A stretch of 60,004 nucleotides of DNA from Zygnema cylindricum (taxonomy: Eukaryota > Streptophyta > Zygnematophyceae > Zygnematales > Zygnemataceae), in assembly GCA_037447655.1 (NCBI GenBank), contig JBBHKE010001122.1:17501-77504 (forward strand). Direction: 5' to 3'. Below are positions 56,245-60,004 of the stretch, piece by piece. The position numbers and the translations under genes were made by a program. Below the pieces are notes generated by a model. The model had not been told where the DNA came from and did not search any database. It saw only the letters and a program-made list of their open reading frames with translations. Each line of letters opens with the position of its first letter. Position 1 is the stretch's first letter.

Positions 56245-57269
56245 TGGACTACAGAATACAAGAAGCCTCTAGATAGTGTTTAACTAACCCACTTTAAGCC
56301 ACGACCACTTTTGCCCAAGAAGGCAAACTGACAATTTGACTGCACCCCTGTGCAGCCTGGACTCCCTTGAGTCCGTAGCAAAAAGAATCACTGAAAACGG
56401 CCAACCAGCCGATAAGTTATAGGGTGGCAAAAATGCCAATTTATACAAACTCTCAGAGAGAGAGGACTATCTACCTAAATTTTCCTAAGTCTTAGTTTTT
56501 CCTAATTCCCTCTCACAACTCCTATCTACTGCCTGTACGAACCAATCACAAAACTGTATAGTACTAGAAAGTACTACTGTCGATGTACTTTCTGTACGGC
56601 CTCTGTACGACAAGGCCATTAAGTGGACGCGTGTCCACTTTCCACTCGTCCGTATGCTCCTCGGAATTCCCGCGACCGAATGATGTCTTCCCACGTGGCG
56701 CCAGGTCATGCCACGTCACTAAATGCCAAAATGACCATTCCGGGATTTCGGCGATGACGTACGCCGTTATATTTGACGCGAAATTCAATCTCGGCCGTAA
56801 TAAATACTTGCGCGATATTTGTTTCGCTGTCGAAACAAAATGCGCGATATCCATTTCAAACAAGTACAGTACTTCGTATTTTGTAGAACTGTATCTATGT
56901 GTGGCGTTAAGGGTTTCAGTTAAATGAATCTAGTACATTACAATAGTTTAAATAGTAATGAAACCCTATATCTCCTAACGGACTTCTACGACAGACTGGT
57001 TAGAGCTAACGGCTACGCCGCGCTCTGCCGGTCGGGGGTTCGAGTCCTGCCGGACTCAACCTTTTGTTGAGAGTGGCTTAAGCCACTCTTTAGTCCTTCC
57101 TATAGAGTTGAGGCAGCCATGGCTCCATTGCTCTCTCTCTCTCTCTCCTTCAGTGACTACAACAAGTATGGGGGCGAGAGAGAGAGAAGAGATAGAGGCA
57201 GGCTGCCTACATTTTTTTTTCTAATAAATTTAGACCTAGAAAATATACTAAAAACTACTTATTTCAACA
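56225..57269 (-). repeat. Element E 5' LTR with promoter and structured leader
   Basis: TATAAAT at 56445-56439 on the minus strand. Downstream on the transcript come hairpins at 56425-56438 (TGGCA/TGCCA), 56398-56411 (CGGC/GCCG), 56359-56374 (GGACTC/GAGTCC), 56340-56355 (CTGCAC/GTGCAG) and 56310-56327 (TTTGCC/GGCAAA). Then come the gag ATG at 56244 and the LTR end. The U3 hairpin lies at about 57131-57187 and the tRNA-like module on the plus strand at 56994-57047. Confidence 0.88.
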
Positions 57270-57527
57270 CGTCTAATTTATGTATTTGTCAAACATGATA
57301 AGCGTATCAATTTCTTATGACTTAATGGTTAAGGCGGTCGGCTATATGGAATTCGTAGGTCTGTGGTCCAAATCTGGGCTATGACATCATTTTGGTAAAA
57401 TGCCCTCTACTTCAATCTGCCATCTTCTAACTACGGCAGCAGCCATGGCATGTCTTTGATCCTCTTTCTCTCTCTTTAGAGTCTAACTAAAATAGAGAAG
57501 TAAAATATTAATTACCTCTTTTAAACA

Positions 57528-57938
57528 AAATCCATTGAGGAGATGTTGATGTATGACTAGAGGGAACAAATTGGGCAGCAATATAGGTCGGAATGGACCA
57601 TGACATATGATTGGGATTTAAAAAGTTGTAGATTGTGACCTCTATTGAAGGTTGTATAGGGGATGGAAAGAGGAAAAATTGAGAATGTATCCCTCTAAGG
57701 GCGATAGGAGATTGAGAAAGGATGTGTTTAGAGGTTAAAATTGATGATGATGCATTCCCCCCCTAGCTGGTTGGAGACGGATGGGTTTAAGCCTTACAAC
57801 CTGCTGCAAATTTGATGCCTAAGGCTAATGAGAGGGATAAAGGGTCCATGACACGACCTAAAAGGATGCAGCAGTGCCGTTTTGTGAGACCGTGAGCAGC
57901 TGTAGTGGTAGGAAGGATTTGTACAAGGTGTTCCCGTT
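57528..57938. other. Unassigned stretch between element D and LTR P
   Basis: About 410 bp with no ORF of note and no similarity that I recognise to the LTR or pol modules in the window. It may be old host sequence or eroded transposon sequence. Confidence 0.4.
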
Positions 57939-58544
57939 TGTAGAAATTAATGGTTCTTTTAGTATTTTTTAGGTCTAAAATGAAATGAATAAAAGAATTC
58001 GAGGCGGTCTTTCTCTAACTCCTCTCTTCAACTCCCACACTTGTTGAAGTCATTGAAGGTTGGGAGCCATGGCTGCCTATGCTCTCTAGAGATAGAGAGA
58101 CATGGGGTATATTTTGGTAGATTTCCCAAAATATACTTGACGGCCCTAGTATCTGAACTTGGTACTTGCCGTCCGTCAAGTTAATGTTAGCCGGTAGATT
58201 TATCCTATAGTCTAGGATAGGCGGTAGCTTTATCGTATAGTCTAGTATAAGTGCTGAGACATATAGGGTTTTGAAACGTATTTAAAGATGTACGATTACA
58301 TAAATTCATTTAACATCGCGAACAGACATGTAACATAGACACAGTTAAAATAAACGTAAAACGTCCATTACTTCGCGAAACAAATACCGCGCATTGATTT
58401 TCAACAGCTTGAGGCAAAAGCTGGTTTTAATCGAACGGCCACGATAGGTGTCAAGGTCGTGGAATAGGCGCTTTGGCGTATTTCGGTCACTACCACTTCA
58501 AGCGCCATGTGACACGACACCATTGGCTTGCAGCATCTCCGGAG
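57939..58544 (+). repeat. LTR P fragment, plus orientation
   Basis: Starts TGTAGAAATTAATGG and contains the U3 hairpin (58023-58031 with 58059-58066), GGGAGCCATGGCTGCC, and a tRNA-like module on the minus strand (about 58148-58190; GACGGAC...GCCGTC). It is cut at 58544 by LTR Q. Confidence 0.65.
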
Positions 58545-59552
58545 TGCAATTCTGTGTCCTCCATTGGACTACACATTACAGGAAGTCTCTAGATAGTTTT
58601 TGACTAGCCCACTTTAAGCCACAGCCACTGCTGCCCAAGAATGCAAACTGATAGTTTGATTACACCCCTATGCTGCCTAGACTCCCTTGAGTCCGTAGCA
58701 AAAAGGATCACTGAAAATGGCCAACCAACCAATAAGTTATGAAGCACTAAAAATGCCAATTTGTACAAACTCTCAAAGGGAGAGGTGAATGCCTACCAAA
58801 ATTTTATAAGTCCTGATTCCCTCTAATAACTTCTATCTACTGAAGTACGAACCAATCAGATTACTGTACCGTACCAAAAAGTACTATTGGCAGTGTACCT
58901 TTTGTACGGCCTATGTACGACAAGGCTATTAAGCGGACGCGTGTCCACTTTTCACTCGTACGTACGTTCCTTTCAATTCCCGCGACCGAATGTTATCTCT
59001 CCACGTGGCTCCAGGTCATGCCACGTCACAAAACGCCAAAGTGACCTTTCCGTGATCTCGGCAAAGACGTTTACCGTTGGATGCGAACCGGCATTGAATA
59101 TCGTCTGTCGAAACAAATGTCAGATTCATTTTTTTCGTGCGAGATTCAATCCGCACTGAATTTGACCCGTTCTATGATGTTACAATTACATTTCCGTTAA
59201 TCGGATTAGGTGACGTAACACACTTTAAATATTAATCACACCCAATATACTCTAGCGATCTTCTACGACAGACTGGTTAGAGCAGACGGCTACGCCACGC
59301 TCTACCGGTCGGGGGTTCGAGTCCTACTGGACTCAACCTTTTTGTAGAGAGTGACTCAAGGTCACTCTCTAACCCTATATATAGAGTGGAGGCAGCCATG
59401 GCTCTATCACTCTCTCTCTCTTTCAGTGACTACAACAAGTATGGGGGTAAGAGAGAAGAGATGAAGGCACGCTGCCTGCATGTTTCTTTTCCGCTAATAT
59501 TTTAAGACCTAGAAAATACAAAAACTATTTATTTCAACACTCCCCTTATTTT
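58545..59552 (-). repeat. LTR Q, E-type LTR with 13 nt of internal sequence
   Basis: 58545-59539 is an E-family LTR (995 bp; plus strand starts TGCAATTCTGTG, ends ATTTCAACA). It is followed by CTCCCCTTATTTT, the polypurine border of an E-like element, so Q is a 3' LTR whose element was removed at 59552. The tRNA-like module is at 59271-59324, followed by TTTTT (59339-59343) and a hairpin AGAGAGTGAC/GTCACTCTCT. Confidence 0.75.
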
Positions 59553-60004
59553 TGTTGGAAAATAAGTTTTATGTATTTTCTAGGTCTAGATGTAAAATAA
59601 AAGGAGATTTGTTTAATGGGCTGGCTCCACTCTATCTCTCCCTAGTTATCATACTTGTCGTAGTCACCGATGACTGGTCGGAGAGAGATGAAGCCATGGC
59701 TGCCTAAACAGCCAGTAGAAGCCAGCCAACACAAGAAGATTGACTAGTTTTTAGATAAAAGGATGACAGACCAAGGATTTGATCCTGGTCCCTACAGTCA
59801 ATAGCCGTAGCGGGTAGAGTTGTCTTATAGTCTAGGACCAGTGGTAGGATATATAGGGTGTGATAATTACTTAACCTAGTCCTGTCGGAATAAGCTGATT
59901 AACGGATTTTGTACGATTATAATATAGAGACAGTTAGAATATTTCTATAGACGAACGGTCGACTAATTCGAACGGCGCACATTTAATGTCGGTTAACATC
60001 GAAC
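59553..60004 (+). repeat. LTR R, plus orientation, cut by the window end
   Basis: Starts TGTTGGAAAATAAG. It shows the U3 hairpin (arms 59634-59650 and 59669-59689) with the ATACTTGTCGTAGTCAC loop, GAAGCCATGGCTGCC, and a tRNA-like module on the minus strand near 59770-59810 (GGATCAAATCC). It continues beyond the window. Confidence 0.65.

Larger units (their letters stand above)
50841..57269 (-). mobile_element. Copia element E, complete two-LTR element with TSD CGTCT
   Basis: 3' LTR 50841-51882 (1042 bp), 5' LTR 56225-57269 (1045 bp), both TGTTGAAATAAG...GAATTGCA in element orientation. The flanking CGTCT duplications are perfect (50836-50840 and 57270-57274). The LTRs differ by roughly 19 substitutions plus two short indels by my count (about 1.8%), so insertion was relatively recent. 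PBS 56210-56223; polypurine tract AATAAGGGGAG at 51883-51893. It inserted into the 5' LTR of element D. The coding region has domain order gag, protease, integrase, RT, RNase H, with only three visible lesions. Confidence 0.93.
41700..57527 (-). mobile_element. Copia element D, decayed host of S1, S2 and E
   Basis: 3' LTR remnant 41700-42251, pol and gag remnants 42252-50227, PBS 50228-50241, 5' LTR 50243-50840 continuing at 57270-57527. Three insertions lie inside it: solo LTR S1 (43427-44811), solo LTR S2 (46883-48306) and the complete Copia E (50841-57269). A second RNase H copy at 43088-43426 repeats 42264-42600, so the 3' end has a partial tandem duplication. The host frame reads across each insertion site. 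The LTR pair matches by module order and sequence (TATGTATTTGTCAAAC, GACTTAATGGTTAAGGC). Confidence 0.78.

Overview
The window is nuclear DNA from a plant. One complete intron-containing gene occupies the left quarter, and the remaining ~43 kb is a dense pile of nested Ty1/Copia LTR retrotransposons. The plant assignment rests on four things: a SUVR-type SET-domain histone methyltransferase with many small introns, primer-binding sites that match plant initiator tRNA-Met, Copia gag-pol proteins, and G-box (CACGTG) motifs in the LTRs. I cannot name the species. A non-angiosperm lineage is possible, because the methyltransferase is clearly diverged from the angiosperm proteins I know, but that is inference.

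Layout. 970-16602 (+) is a predicted SUVR-like H3K9 methyltransferase: 13 coding exons, 908 residues, all splice phases consistent. Its intron 9 (9512-15159) splits the SET domain and holds three repeat insertions: a deleted Copia (A), a second Copia fragment (B) inside A, and a solo LTR (T1) with a perfect 5-bp target-site duplication. 16603-19000 has no recognisable gene but contains two copies of a ~248-bp repeat that keeps an open reading frame.

19001-38800 holds plus-strand Copia remnants (H, I, K). These are interrupted by solo LTRs T2, T3 and S3 and by a minus-strand deletion derivative (C). 38801-41699 is a cluster of partial and complete LTRs in both orientations. 41700-57527 is a decayed minus-strand Copia (D) interrupted by two solo LTRs (S1, S2) and, inside its 5' LTR, by a nearly intact 6.4-kb Copia (E, 50841-57269, TSD CGTCT). 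57528-60004 holds three more partial LTRs.

The most unusual signal is in the Copia LTR superfamily shared by C, D, E, H, I, K, L and others. Gag starts inside the 5' LTR, and its reading frame runs through the primer-binding site. That site (GTTATGGGCCCACC, exactly 1 nt after the LTR) is complementary to the anticodon arm of initiator tRNA-Met, which implies half-tRNA priming as in Drosophila copia. Downstream of the TATA box is an array of short hairpins whose stems covary between families. A second covarying hairpin with a conserved loop lies near the U3 start. U3 also carries a tRNA-like module (T-arm with a B-box-like loop) in antisense orientation. The retrotransposon genes are mostly broken; E is the only one close to coding competence.
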